A stretch of 64,000 nucleotides of DNA, taken from NCBI RefSeq assembly GCF_030272615.1, contig NC_081414.1, positions 909,235,009 to 909,299,008 of the forward strand, read 5' to 3'. The translations under genes were made by a program, and so were the position numbers. Below the pieces are notes generated by a model, which did not search any database, had not been told where the DNA came from, and was given only the letters and a program-made list of their open reading frames with translations. Shown piece after piece: positions 33,434 to 46,298 of this stretch. The stretch's first letter is position 1. Every line of letters starts with the position of its first letter. This DNA comes from Cryptomeria japonica (taxonomy: Eukaryota; Streptophyta; Pinopsida; Cupressales; Cupressaceae).

Positions 33434-34784
33434 ATGAATTTCTTTCTAAGTCTGAAACTACTTTTCTCATAAAGGAGATACTTTCCATATTCTATAATGA
33501 ATTTCAATAATATAAGTTTTCGTATGTATTTATGTAAGTTAATCATCAATAATTGGTTATAAACAAATTCTACCAAGCACAATGCAAGCACCCAATAGTT
33601 AACATAAATGCTTGACGGATATGTTGTATAGTTGAAGTAAACCCTTTTAATTGATGCCTCTTGATTGATGTCTTTATTGGAGTTCTTTCTTTTTTGAAGA
33701 TGTATAAGAGATTCAGTAAAATATGGGATAACATAGATGGCATGCTATAAATTTTGATAAAAACAAGAGGCTCATTATGAATATTGGGATTAAAAATAGA
33801 TGATACAATACAATGTAAATAAACAACTCATCTTTTCTCCTTTATAATTTCTTAATTTTCTTGCAGCTTTGAAAGGTTTAAAACCTTGCCTTATATCATG
33901 TTTCCTCATGTTATATCCCCATTAATAAAACCTTTTTATAAGAATTGATGAAACATAATGTATATAACATCTACTCACCCAAAATTCCATGGAATGTGAA
34001 TTTTGAGTGCATCAAAGTATGTATGTCAAGTTAGTCTTTTAATATGAATAGTGTGTTATTGTTTCATATTTTGGGTCATATAGAGTGAGGTTTGCATTAT
34101 TGGTTTGGTGTTATGTCATCTCCATATACAATTAATTAGATCATTAGGTAATCTTAAAGTTTGTTTATTAGTTTCTTTATGAAAATAATGTATTCATAGT
34201 CATTTTTGAAGTTTTAACTTAATTAATAGTGAATGGTAAAAATAACATAACTCATAATTTCATTAAGGATGTGATCAGAAATTTTAATCATAACAATTCT
34301 ACAGACAAATTTTTTATAAGAACTCATAAAACAATTCTTATGATATTATATGCAACATGAAAAATTTATTATAAACATCACCTATGATATTACAAAATAA
34401 TGAAGATTGAGCACTAGGTTTATGCTCTCAATTTTAATACTTAATTACAACCATAGTCTTTTAATATGATCTAGATATTTCTTTTGTATATGGAGAGTGC
34501 AATGTGTTATAGATAGAAAGTGTTTAGCATATGGTACTATGTATGTATGAAAGAAAGATTAGTCACTGCTTTTTCCTTATTTATAATGGTAAGTATCTAT
34601 AAGAAACATGTGTCTTATTTTAATTATTAATACTTTTTTAATGGTTTTGAATTAGTGATTTAATAAAGGTTGATTCATTATGCCATTGAATCCTTCACAA
34701 ACTAATAATAAAATATTTCATAATTTTCTTCATGGCCTCTTAAATAATAATGCTAAAATAAAGCTATATACTAATTCTTCACAA

Positions 34785-35177
34785 GTTTTGGTCCCACAAT
34801 GTCTCTAGTTAAAGCTACCCCTGATTTCGTGTTGGTCTTCTCTTCTTTTGGGATTAGATCGAGCAACAAAGTGTCTTTTTCTAATAAAGTGTTAAGTTTG
34901 TGCCAAGATTGGCAGGAAAAGGGTACCCCCATGTAGTACATCATCTCTTTGTGTTTGTACTGGGTGGTTGTTCTATGTTTTGTGGGTCTCGATTTTTCTT
35001 TGTTTTGCTAGTTTTCTAGTTTAGTTGTTGGCTTTTGGGTCGCCCTATTGGGTTTTTGCTATGTTTTGGTAGGAATTTTGTTTTTGCTGGTTGTGTATCC
35101 CTCATGCACTCTTGGTGTCGCTATGTGGTTATATAATGGTATGGGCCTATCTTATTTTTATTAATCAAACCTCTTTA
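34785..35177 (+). mobile_element. LINE-like 3' fragment inserted in the duplicate
   Basis: Absent from the parental flank, where TTCAC and TTTGTCAATCTATC are adjacent near 4085-4105. The insert is G/T-rich and has the look of a plant LINE 3' UTR (GGGTGGTTGTTCTATG, GTCGCCCTATTGGG, GGTTATATAATGGTATGGGC). No coding sequence remains. Target duplications are not clear. Confidence 0.5.
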
Positions 35178-35700
35178 ATTTGTGAATATATCAAACTCTA
35201 CAAATCTACACAATATTCTTCACATTTTTACTCATCTTTGGCCAATAGTTATGTTTACACAATTGCGCAAATATTTTTTCTACCCCAAAATGTTAGGTAG
35301 AAGCTCCACTATGCTTCCTTCCTAGTAAGATTTATCTTATTTGACCTCGCAGTATGTGTAATGGTGTCCTTTGAATATTTTATTAAAAGAATATTCTAAC
35401 CATGAATGTGTATCCATATTGGTTAGGCCATTGAAATTTTCCTAGACACATTTTAAAAATCTAATTCATATTCATCCAACTCTGACATGAAATCAAATCC
35501 AAAAACTCCCATTCTTGTTATATCTCCTATTCAATAAATCAACTACCCTATTTGATCTACCACTTCAATGTTTTGAGACAAATGGCTAACTCTAAACAAA
35601 TTCAACACATTTCAAGTGATTGTCTCTTAAATTTTTTTGTTGTCTATTAATAAACTATAGTTCTTGATGATTCATGAAAAAGAAAAAATTATTTAGGTAG

Positions 35701-36959
35701 TGTTGGTAAATAGCTTTCTCACTTTAAAAATAATGTGACTTGCCCAATGGGAAAGCAACAAATTCATTCCAACAGTTGGATAGATTGCCTATGAGATACA
35801 ATCTTCCTCTATGTTTGAGAGAGGCAGCTCCCTATTATTATGTAATTTTAGATTTTTGAAAATGATTTAAACTTAAAACATGAAAAAGAAACCCTCGATA
35901 ATGGATATACAAACGTTATGTGAGTTTCACGACATTATTTGAAATTTTAACTACATCCATTACGAAGATCAAGGTATACACATTAGATACTCGACAATCG
36001 ACTCATTCCACCCTCAACAATGTTTTTTTTGAGATACCAAGAAACAAACACTCTTGAAAAGAAGATTCTTTATGAGATCTGGCTATTGCTTCCACAAACT
36101 AAATCTAAAAAATTGTTATTAGCTATAACATATGATGAACCGACAACTTTGAACACAAAACATTCATGAAACACTTCCAAAATTGCTTTGTATTCACTTT
36201 GAGAAGTTATACAATCCAAAAAAAATTCAAGCTTAATTTGCAAAACTAAAAAAAGTCCCTTCTAATGGATACCATCTTGGTATAAATAGACTTCACTTTA
36301 GCAACCGCTTAATAACCACCCTGAAAACGAACTTCATAACTACCTATAATTTATGAAAAATAAAATAATCTTTAATCAAGTTTATTAAACTCTTAACTTT
36401 ACCAAAATAAAGCTTACTTTATGCCCTTTTTACAAACACTTCATCAGAGTCACTTTTTACAAAGTATAATATTAACAACTAAAACATGTGACTCGATACT
36501 TTCACTTAAAAATAAAAATTATCAATCAAGGAGTTTCTCTTTCCGCATTTGACCCATCTTTGAAACTTTCTCAATTAGAATCTAGTATGGCAATTTCATG
36601 ATTTCCTTGATGTGAAGATGATTGCGCCTTGTTGAAACTCCTAAATGCTTTTATTAGGTCTAGACCATGATTTGATTCTTTGGGAAATCTCACTGCTTTT
36701 TTTTAACTTTCCAAATGGAACTATTTTCCTAAACGTCCATCAATTCTTGAATATAGCTAGATACATGACTGCTACCAACATCGAGTGAGGTCGAGATATT
36801 GCCCAATTTCCTCATGATCTCTACATCGGATGCATGTTCGTCAAACTATTCTATATTAACTTCACTTTCGAAAGTTTCTTTCTATACCTTGAATATCCAT
36901 GTCTTGGATTCCTTCCTTTACTGTTGATCTTGATGTGATTGAGAGAAGATCGTTTTGAA
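35701..36959. other. AT-rich intergenic sequence
   Basis: No gene or element boundary recognised. The minus strand between 36330 and 36040 gives a short RNase-H-like hint (SQSEYKAILEV) that is too weak to call. Confidence 0.35.
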
Positions 36960-38688
36960 TATTGAGGTTTACTTGTTTACAGATTGCTAGTACTAATTCT
37001 TGTTCCGACAAGACTTTTCTTTAGTTCATGATCTTCCATTCTATACTTGTTATCCATATCTTGCATTGATTATCTTCATCCTGAGAGAAGATGTTCTGGC
37101 TTATCAAAATATTATTGTCAATTTTGATTAATTTATAAAGGTCATCTGCAACTTTTTGCCAAGTGGCTTCTTCTTTTCTAGCATCTTTTATCTCTATTGT
37201 GATCTTTTCTTCTTTAGCAATTGCCTGTTTATAAATTTCCCCAACTTTTTCGATGAGAACCATGGCATCTGCTCTCATTTGATCTATTCATTCTCTAGTT
37301 GATCTCCCACAATATTGATTTATGTGAATGTTCTCCATGACTTTTTTCAATGACACTCTCTGGAAGGGGAATCGCAGGAGCTGGGAGCTGGAACTATATC
37401 TAAAGGTATAGAGGATGACTCAACAATTGCCTTAAGATAACAAGTTAAAACTTGTACTTGTTGTTTCATTTGATCCTTATATTTCTTTTTCTTTTTTGGT
37501 CCTTTCCACTAATTTAGTAGCAAACATCTGAAATTGTGAACGTCACCTTCATGTGATGAAGGACCAAAATCTACGCTGGTAAACTCAAAATCGGCTACAT
37601 CAGCCTCTTTCACATTCTTCTCTCATATAGGTCGTGCCACTTCAATGCACATGTTTCCAGATGAAGGATCAACAACCAACCTTGTTGTTTTGGTCTTCTT
37701 GGTTTTATTGGATTTTTGGATCACATTAATCACTATATCAAATTCAGGAATAACCAGTTGAGCGACTTTTCTTTTCTTGAGCAAGCTTTGTTGTAGCCAA
37801 GATGGAGTTTGAAGATGCAAAGTACTAAAGATTTCAGCATTTGGTGGTTCCATAGAAGTGAATGGATCTAGAATGTCTAAGAAATGATTTTTATATGGAA
37901 TGGAATCCTGAATCAACGTGGGTGAATGTTGTAGAGGATGCAGTGGCATGTCATGAAGGTGAGATAAAGAAAGGGGGGAATTAGATATGGTAGGAGTTAA
38001 CTCTTCGCCTTTGAAATCATCTTCTCATTTCCTTCTTTCAACTACTTCTCCAATAGAATTTAATGGCTTATCTTTAAGCTTAGATCTTCTCTTTGTTATC
38101 TTTGAATCACCCTCACACGTGATTTTGAAAACACCTTTCTTGTTTGGATCTTCACCATCATCACCACCCTGAGCCCCTAATTGCAAGTTAGAAGTGGATG
38201 TTGCAATTTTTTGAAGTATTTGAAGGATTGCTTTGTTGATTATCATCTTTTTTATTGGAAAAGTTATTTTTGTTCATAGGCCTAGTTGCAGTAGCTTCAA
38301 TCATTTTTTTCTCACCATTCTTCTAATCTCTTTATGATATGAGTAGTTCTTTCATTCAATTCCCTTATTTCATGACTTGATAAATTAATAAATAGCAATG
38401 GTTACAATTGAATTTTGTCAAAATGAAGAGAGTTTATCACATCTGTGAGATCATCTTCAATTCCATCCACATCCCATTTCAGCTCAAATAGTTTAATTTT
38501 CTCTAATTTGAACCACATCCAATCCTTTTTTCTTACTTCATACTCATCTTCACAATCTTCCAAAAAGCCTTCAATTATTGGAAGATGATAATAACTTGGG
38601 CCTAAATCCAGATTATTTTTGCCAAAATTATCCTTGTTGGCATATGGATACCTCATAGTGCCAATGTAAAGTTTTATCTTCACAAAAA
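36960..38688 (-). pseudogene. Unrecognised decayed reading frame ending at copia element 2
   Basis: Several minus-strand frames in sequence (38683-38402, 38246-38025, 37949-37623, 37278-37021) have coding-like composition. They carry acidic and tryptophan-rich blocks (DEYEVRKKDWMWFKLEKIK, KLFELKWDVDGIEDDL), basic patches (KKRKVAQLV) and a C-terminal coiled-coil-like stretch (EKITIEIKDARKEEA). They are joined only through shifts and stops. No family recognised. The frame is cut at 38688, where the copia LTR begins, so that insertion probably interrupted it. It may be a gag-like or accessory protein of an older retroelement. Confidence 0.42.
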
Positions 38689-39603
38689 TGATGAATATCT
38701 GGGCAACTAAGAGGGGGGGTGAATCAGTTGATGATAATAAATTTCTTTAAAATTTCTTTGACAGATCTGGAACAACTAGCAGAATTAATCAAAACAAATA
38801 AAGCATGAAAGCATATGCACATAATAGATCTAAGACATAGAACACCGGAATTTACGTGGGAAAACCAAGAAGGGAAAAACCACAGAGAATGCTAATTCTA
38901 AATATCGAAACACTGATTAAGGCGAGTTTTATGAAGGATGGCTCACTGCCAAGATGCTCACTATAGGTGGGCTCACTATTGGAGGACTCACTACCCAGAA
39001 AAATCTTACTATCGAAGAGAGAAAGCTAAAAGAGAATCCACCATTGAAATATAGTCTGCACTACTGGATCTGCTTCTGGTAACAATCTACAACACAACTC
39101 TTACACATCAATTGGATTCATTCAATCTTGCATGTCTTCAACAAAAAAAGCCACACCAACTCATCCAGATCATACTCCTACATATACTATCTCTGGAGAA
39201 ACATAATCCTCTAGGTCGGCCAAGACAAAGATCTAAAATAGGTCACCACTAAACATTCAATGGTGGGAACTAGGAATGAGAAGTGGACCATATCACAATG
39301 TTCCTCATCGAACACAACAACATGCTACATACATCACTGGACCCAAAATGTTTCACACACTATATAATTGTTCTTACATAACCTCAACATCCGGACCATA
39401 AACCTCGACTTCCGATTCAATCCAAACCCAAGTATAGCACTGGGTAGTATCAACAACACATCTTCTAGAAAGCCAAGACATTCGATAAATATCCAAACCC
39501 CAAAAATATCTCATGCATACACTGCTGCTCAACATAACATATCTGGACCTAATCCGGACCACAAGATTTGACATCAATGACAACATATAGCATAATGCTA
39601 ACA
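38689..39603 (-). repeat. 3' LTR of copia element 2
   Basis: 915 bp. On the minus strand it begins TGTTAGCATTATGC and ends ATATTCATCA, with a C-rich CACCCCCCCTCTTAG tract just before the end. Confidence 0.88.
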
Positions 39604-40470
39604 ATCTCCCCCTTTGTCATTGATGATAACATCCATCAATATCCATCAAGAGGAACAACAAATTGGCATATAAACATACTCTATCTCCCTCTTTGACAAT
39701 AATGACAAAGGCGGGCAAAAACTTCCCCTATGAAACTCACTTCTGCTCCCCCTAAGAGGAAGTATCCTTGCACAACGCCTTGGTAAAGATATCTGCAATT
39801 TGCTCCTTTGTAGGTACATACTCAAATCTGACTTCATTGTCCAACACTTTTTCCCTGAAGAAATGGTATCGAATAGATATATAGTTTGTTTTGGAATGCT
39901 ATACCGGATTCTTTGAAATATTTATTGCACTGGTATTGTCACATATGATTGAGATAGGGTCATCAAAATTTACACCAATGTCCTTAGAAGTCTGCTTCAT
40001 CCATAAGATATGTGTGCAAGATGAATATGTTGCAATATATTCTGCTTCAGCTATAGATAGGGACATAAAGTCATGTTTCTTACTTGACCAAGAAACCAAT
40101 AGAAAGCCAAGAAAGAATGCTCCTCCACTAGTACTTTTTTTGTCATCAACACTTTCGGCCTAGTCTGCATTTGTATAAGCTGTAAGGGTAAAATCTAGGT
40201 TCCTGGGATACCACAAACCAAACTCTAATGTACCTTTCAAATATCTTAAAATCATTTTGACTGCTACAACATGTGATTCTTTTGGTTCTTGCTGAAATAT
40301 GGCTGCCAAACAAACTGCATACATAATATCCAGTCTGGTAATAGTCAAATGTAACAATCCTTCCATCATTAACCTATACTGACTTGCACTTGCCTTAGGA
40401 GATTTATCATCTTTGGTTAACTCGTACATCTGGTGGTCATGGGTATACACACCGGTTTGGAATTCTCTAA
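39604..40470 (-). pseudogene. Copia element 2 RNase H
   Basis: Frames 40450-40160 and 40099-39899 show LMMEGLLHLTITRLDIMYAV, LKGTLEFGLWY, AYTNADXAESVDD, VSWSSKKHDFMSLSIAEAEY, ICDNTSAINISKNP and then KEQIADIFTKAL, the copia RNase H. The conserved DADWAG reads DADXAES, with a stop at the tryptophan. Several stops follow, so the domain is inactive. Confidence 0.82.
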
Positions 40471-41170
40471 CCCAAACTTTTTTAACAACTCTTTAATGTA
40501 CTTAGACTAAGAATAATTTAACTCACCAATCATGGACATCTCAAATTCTTTCTGCATCTCATTAGGAAATCTTTTGCACATACCTTCATTTCCTCCCAAG
40601 ATTATATCATCAACATACACTACAACAATTAGGAGTTTACCTGAATTAGTCTTGAAGTATAAATTGTTGTCAGCTAAACCTTTTTCAAATCCTTGATGAG
40701 TTAGGCACTTGTCTAGTCTTCCATATCAGGCTCTAGAGGCTTGTTTTAGTCCATACAAAGCCTTTTTTTGATTTGCAAATAATGTTTGCATCATCTTTCA
40801 ATCTAAAACCATCCAGTTGTTTAATATAAACCTCTTCTTTCAATTCTCCATTCAAGAATGCTGATTTCACATCCATCTGATAGACCTTGAAGTCCTTAAA
40901 TGTTGCAAATACCAAGAACATCCAGATTGCCTCCATCTAAGCAATTGGGGGCATAAGTTTCATCAAAGTCAATGCCTTCAATCTGAGTATAGCCTTTCTA
41001 AACCAACCTTGACTTATTTCTTACAACCTTTCCATTTTCATCCAACTTGTTTCGAAATACCCATCTAGTTCCAATTATGTTCTTGTCATCCAGTCTATTG
41101 ACTAATTCCCATGTCTTATTTTTCTCAATCTAATCCAGTTCTTCTTTCATTGCCTTCATCCAATTTTAAT
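40471..41170 (-). pseudogene. Copia element 2 reverse transcriptase
   Basis: Recognisable pieces: GTRWVFRNKLDENGKVVRNK (about 41090-41030), then 40936-40733 with FKVYQMDVKSAFLNGELKEE and VYIKQLDGF. The downstream catalytic region is out of frame with many stops; a YVDD-type box is not intact. The N-terminal linker with EELDXIEKNKTW has a stop at the position of the conserved Gln. Confidence 0.82.
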
Positions 41171-42400
41171 CATTATAAGATTCTTCTACTATCTTTGGGT
41201 CAGTTTCAGATAGTAAACACAACAAAACTTGATCTTGAGTCACTTTGCTTCTTGTGATGATACATTTTCTCTTATCTCCAATTATATAGTCTTCTGAATG
41301 ATTCTTCTAAACATACCTTGGAGTCTTGGATGTAGATGTCAGAGCATCTTGATCATTCTTTTCTTCACTTCTGATTTCTTTTTCCTTTTTCTTTTCTTTG
41401 GACTCATCAGATTCATATCTTTCCACTATTTCTGTCTTTTGAAGTACTTTCATCAACCTTTTCATTTGCACTTTCAAGAATCTTATTAAACCTTTTGTTG
41501 TAACATTGGTATGCCTTTCTCTTTGTTCAATAGCCTAAGAATATATCTTCATTTTCACTGCTATCAAACTTTCGAAGAGCATCCTCATCTCTCTGGATAT
41601 AGCACTTACTTCCAAATACTTTGAAATATTTCACTGTTGGAGTTCTACCATGCCAAAGTTCATATAATGTCTTCCCATATTTCCATTGGTACAAAATTCT
41701 ATTAAGAATGTATGTTGTTGCATGAACTACTTCTCTCCAGTAAACTTCCGGTAGTTCTATTGCTTTCATCATAGTTCTATCTACCTCTTATATAGTTGTG
41801 TTCATCCTTTCCACTACACCATTCCGTTGCGGTGTTCAGAGGGTAGATAATGTCATGTTTCTCACATAAATCATTTAACTCATCAGAAATAAATTCTCCA
41901 CTTCTGTTAGATTTTAAACACTTGATTTTCCTATCAACCTCATTCTCAACTTTTGCCTTGAAAATGTTGAACTTCTCTAATGCCTCAGACTTCTCTCTTA
42001 AAAATGCAACCCAAGTCATCCTAGAATAATCATCAATCAATAACATGACATATCTCTCACCTTGCAGTCTCCTTATTCTGGTTGAACCACATAGATTTGT
42101 GTGAATCAAATCTAGTAATATAGTGGATGAGTACTCTTTTCCTCTGAATGTGCTCTTTGTCTACTTTTCTACTTGACATTCCCTGCAAATGTTGTTCTCT
42201 GGTTTAGTCAGTTTTGGTAAATCTCTCACTGCACTCCTTGAACTGATCTGCACGAGGTTGTCAAAGTTGATATGACACATCCTCCAATGCCATAGCCATT
42301 TATCATCAAGTTGTGATATTAAACAGTGTCTTGTAGCTCCTTCCAACTGATATATATTCCCATTTGTTCTTCTTCCAGCTGCAATAAACATTTCAGACTC
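41171..42400 (-). pseudogene. Copia element 2 integrase
   Basis: The zinc-binding HHCC part (WLWHWRMCHINFDNL, CRECQVEK) ends in a stop at 42161. The core follows at 42109-41777, but two of the three catalytic acids are changed: the usual HTDLCGP reads HTNLCGS, and the usual SDNGGEF reads SNRSGEF. Both are Asp-to-Asn changes, as expected of G-to-A transitions. The tail 41772-41527 holds LPEVYWREVVHATTYILNR and KVFGSKCYI. The enzyme could not integrate cDNA. Confidence 0.85.
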
Positions 42401-43560
42401 CTTCTAGATCTCACATCCATTATCCTGAAAAACATCATTATATCCATTTTTGCACATCTATTTGACATTCATTTGAAAGATTACATGATGCAAACCCTTC
42501 ACATAGTAAACAATGTCAGTGTTATGTTTTCCATCAAAACTAGTTGAATCAATCCTAATAATTTGTGCTATTTGATCATCTTTGAACCTAACAGAACCTC
42601 CACAATACTTTTCAAGATTTATGAACTTACTTTTATCACCAGTCATATGATTTGAGCATGCACTATCAATCAACCATTCATTCTTGTCTCTTCTAGCATG
42701 AAATGCATTAGCAACAATTTTAGAAATATCAAACCTATAAATATCCCTTTCTACTAGAAATAAACCTTCCTCATAGTCTGATTCATCATTTGAAATGTCA
42801 ACATCATCCTTAACATAATAGGCTTTCTTATTGAACTTTCCCTCATTTTCCTTAAACTTTTGTATTGTTCCCTTTTCCGGATATCTAGTAGCTATATGAC
42901 CAATCTTTCCACATCTAAAACATTTAAAGGGTAACATACCTTTGTACTTGTCAGTGCCTGCCTTTAGTTTCCTCACAAATTTTGCTTCCATCTCGTTCAA
43001 GCTCTCAATACCATCTGGATCATCTTCAGATGCTTTGAATGTAGTCTCTGATTTGTCTTTGTCTTTTCTAAACTTTCTCACTTCAAATATTGCCAAAGTA
43101 CCAAATATCTACTCTCTAGTGAACTTCTTTGGATCATAGGTTTCTTCAATAGCCGAGACCTTATCACTGTAACTCACCAGTAAATTCATCAAGATTTTAT
43201 CAATCACATCTTCATCATTCAAGATGCCTTTGAGTTCTCTGATTTCATTAACTACATTGTCAACCTTCTCAAAGTAGCTTACTATGTCTTCTCCTTCTTC
43301 CATATTCAGGTTTACATACCTTCGCTTAGCTGTTAGCCTCTTTGTTAACTTAACTCTCTCATTTCCTTCATAAATATTTTTTAGCTTCTGCCAAACCTCA
43401 CAAGTAGTATTCAAAGAAATAACTTTTGTCAATTCAATTTTTGATAATGCACTAAAGATAGCATACCTCGCCTTTTCATTTTCTTCATAGGCTTGAATCT
43501 CTTTTGAAGTAGTATGACCATTTGTTGGTTGAACATGCATAGTTTCCACAACCTTCAAAG
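42401..43560 (-). pseudogene. Copia element 2 gag and protease
   Basis: The gag core (43558-43109, UBN2/retrotran_gag_2 type) has YAIFSALSKIELTKVIS, EVWQKLKNIYEGNE and EGEDIVSYFEKVDNVVNEI. A stop (TAG region near 43108) separates it from 43096-42458, which has the knuckle CFRCGKIGHIATRYP, whose last cysteine is Tyr, and the protease start WLIDSACSNHMTGD, where the usual DSG/DSA active-site triplet reads DSA. The capsid core is nearly intact, but the polyprotein is broken. Confidence 0.85.
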
Positions 43561-43719
43561 TGTTGTAATCCAGAGAAATTAGATAACCTCTTGTCTTTAA
43601 TTTTTAGAACTATAATCAGATCCTTGAAAGATAGGAATGGATAATCTGTGGGCCATCGGATTAGGATCTACCTCAAGCAGTTAAACTCTCTATCAAGGAA
43701 CCACAACTCTAATACCAAT

Positions 43720-44168
43720 TGATAAATATCAGGGCAACTAAAAGGGGGGGAGTGAATCAGTTAACAATAAAAAATTTCTTTAAACTTTCATTCACAGATC
43801 CGAGAGAACTAGTCTAGAGTTAATCAAAATAGATAAAGCATGAAAGCATATGAACATAACAAATCAGACATAGAGAATATTAGAATTTACGTGGAAAACC
43901 CAAGAAGGGAAAAACCATGGAGAATGTTAATTCTCAAAATAGAAACATCGGTTAAGGTGATTTTTACAAAGGATGGCTCACTACCAAGATGCTCATTGTA
44001 GGTGGGCTCACTGGCTAGAAACACTCATTGTTGGAGGGCTCACTAGCGAAGAGAGAAAGATAAAAGAGAAACCACTACCAAAACATAGTCTGCACTGTCA
44101 GAACTACTTCAGGTAACAATCCACTACACAACTCTTACACATCAATTGAATTATTTCAATCTTGCATG
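43720..44168 (-). repeat. Partial 5' LTR of copia element 2
   Basis: 449 bp matching the terminal half of 38689-39603, including the GGATGGCTCACT and GGTGGGCTCACT blocks. Similarity ends at CTTGCATG (44168). Confidence 0.87.
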
Positions 44169-44570
44169 TGGGTAACTGGACAAAGATGGTGGTCAGAAAA
44201 GTGGACACACCAAAAAAAACACATGAAAAACATCAAAACGCGTACAAGGTATTTCAAAATATAACATTTAAGTATAAGTGACATTTCTCTTTGTCTTTTA
44301 TCTTTCTTATACTTTAAGTTATATTTTATGTATATATTGTCAGGATGTTTGAGAGTGGTTCCAGATCTCTAAGAGTTATAATGCAGATTTTAGTTTTTTG
44401 AGTATTCTTATAAATTTCAGACTTAGTCAAATTTCAATAATCAACATGCTCATATCAGCATTATGTCTCTCATCTCTTCCCTACATTCCCCCTCTCTCTT
44501 CCTTAACCCCTACCTTTTTGTCTCTTAGGCATCTCCCTCTCTACTTTCTTCCCTCTCTCGGGTATCTCTC
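44169..44570. other. Junction segment between copia 2 and gypsy 2
   Basis: CT-rich on the plus strand near 44460-44590, with no domain recognised. It may be filler or divergent gypsy sequence beyond the RNase H. Confidence 0.4.
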
Positions 44571-46298
44571 CATCTCTTTCTCATCTCCCTCTAGAGGAAC
44601 ATCATCTATCATCGGAGCATCTACTAATTGATCTGCAATGGCTTGTCCTTTTATTGCTTTTCTATCCACATACTCGATGTCAAATTCACTCAGGATCATT
44701 ACCCATTTGACCAGTCACCCAGTAAGTGTTGCCTTATTGAGAAGGTATTTCAATGGGTCTATTCTTGAAACTAACTTAGTCTTATGAGTAAGCATGTAAT
44801 GTCGTAATTTCTGCGAAGCAAAGACCACGGCGAGACATGCACGCTCAATTGGTGTGTAGTTTAGCTCATACCCTACTAATGTGCGCCTGATATAGTATAC
44901 TGCTTTTTCCTTGCCTTCAGCACTTTGTTGTGCTAAGAGTGCCCCCAGTGCTGTTGGAGTAGCTGATATGTATAGTAACAGTGGTTGATCTGGAACTGGT
45001 GGCATCAAAACTGGCGGATTTAGAAGATAATCTTTGAGCGTCTGGAAAGCCTGTTGACAGTTATCATCCCATTTGAATTTGATGTTTTTATGTAGCAGGT
45101 GCTGAAAAGGATTACACTTATCTGCCAGTTGTGCTATGAATCTTCGAATGGACTGGAGTCTGCCTTGTAAGGACCGAAGTTGACTGATATTTCTTGGAGG
45201 TTGCATTTCCAAGATGGCCTTAACTTTTGCTGGATCAGCTTCAATTCCTCTTTTGGATACAATGAATCCTAGGAGCTTCCCAGAGGTTACTCCAAAGACA
45301 CATTTCTTGGAGTTTAATCTTACTTTGTATTTTTCCAACCGATCAAAGATGACTGAAAGTATGTCCAAATGTGTATTTCTGTCTATTGATTTTCCCAAGA
45401 GGTCGTCAACATAATCTTCCACGGTTACGTGCATGAGATCATGAAAGATAGTAGTCATGGCTCTTTGATATGTAGCACCTGCATTCTTTAGCCCGAAAGG
45501 CATGACATTCCAGTAGAAAGTCCCCCATGGACAAGTAAATGTTGTTTTGTGTTGATCCTCGGGTGCGATCCTTATTTGATTATAACCAGAGAATCCATCC
45601 ATCAATGATAACATTTCATGACCTGCAGTGAGATCAACAATCAAGTCAATATTTGGTAATGGAAAGTCATCCTTTGGGCAAGCTTTGTTGATGTCTCTGA
45701 AATCTGTACATATTCTGATTCTGCGATCTGGTTTACTAATAGGTACCAAGTTGGAAATCCATTCAGGATAATCAATTGGGCGTATGAATCTGACATCGAG
45801 TAATTTCTCAAGTTCTGCTTTGACTAGTAATGCCACTTGTGGATGCATTTTTCTTAGTTTCTATTTTACTGGTTTTGCCCCTGGTTTGACTGTCAAATGA
45901 TGCATTACCAAACCCGGATCTAATCCAGGCATATCAGCATATGACCAGGCGAAGTTGATTTGTCGCTCTTTGAAGAAACTTATGAATTTTGACCTTTCGG
46001 ACTCTATCAGTGATTGAGCTAGGAATATGTTGTGTGGAACCTCTTCTGTACCAATGTTTGTTTTGATAGTCTCCTCTACCAACATGGATGACTTTTCCTC
46101 ATATGATGCTGGGAGAATGTCGATCCTTCCATCTTCGGGTGCCTCAGAGAGGTTTTCACCCTCAGATACATCCTTTCTTTTTACTTTTTTGGGGTTAGAT
46201 AGTGCCACAATGTGGTTTTCGCCATAAGACCCTTGATTTGTTCTTATTTTCACATTTTTGCGACTGGAAGGTCCGACACCCTCACCAAAATATGCCAC
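44571..46298 (-). pseudogene. Gypsy 2 reverse transcriptase and RNase H start
   Basis: One frame from 46298 to 44571, interrupted only by TAG at 45861-45863 and TGA at 44715-44717. It holds FAWSYADMPGLDPGLVMHHL, RIRICTDFRDINKACPKDDF, YNQIRIAPEDQHKTTF, PFGLKNAGATYQRAM, the intact catalytic EDYVDDLLGKS, LGFIVSKRGIEADP, ISQLRSLQGRLQSIRRFI, and RNase H start LLYISATPTALGALLAQQ. Both stops are one C-to-T step from the expected Gln and Arg codons. The enzyme copies element RNA to DNA in living members of the family. Confidence 0.92.

Larger units (their letters stand above)
32950..35700 (+). repeat. Inverted duplicate of the SDR 3' end and flank
   Basis: The plus strand aligns with the minus strand of 8040-3770. 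It starts inside intron 4 (TTTCAATCATAT shared) and runs through exon 5 and about 2.3 kb of 3' flank. It lacks the LTR element at 5064-7114 and has its own 390-bp LINE-like insertion at about 34785-35177. Confidence 0.8.
38689..44168 (-). mobile_element. Ty1/copia element 2, 5' LTR truncated
   Basis: Minus-strand order: partial 5' LTR (44168-43720), primer-binding site TGGTATTAGAGTTG (43717-43704), gag, zinc knuckle, protease, integrase, RT, RNase H, purine tract AAAGGGGGAGA (about 39605-39615) and the full 3' LTR (39603-38689). The coding region is about full length but broken by shifts and stops. The 5' LTR stops at 44168, where it abuts truncated gypsy 2, so the two elements were joined by deletion or recombination. 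Confidence 0.9.

Noticed and set aside
35091-35300. 69-codon plus-strand frame resembling the minus frame at 3977-4174
   Set aside because: The C-terminal similarity is due to the inverted segmental duplication, not to a shared gene.
36040-36330. RNase H-like fragment on the minus strand
   Set aside because: Only a short SQSEYKAILEV hint, with no DG..N or further acidic motif; too weak to call.
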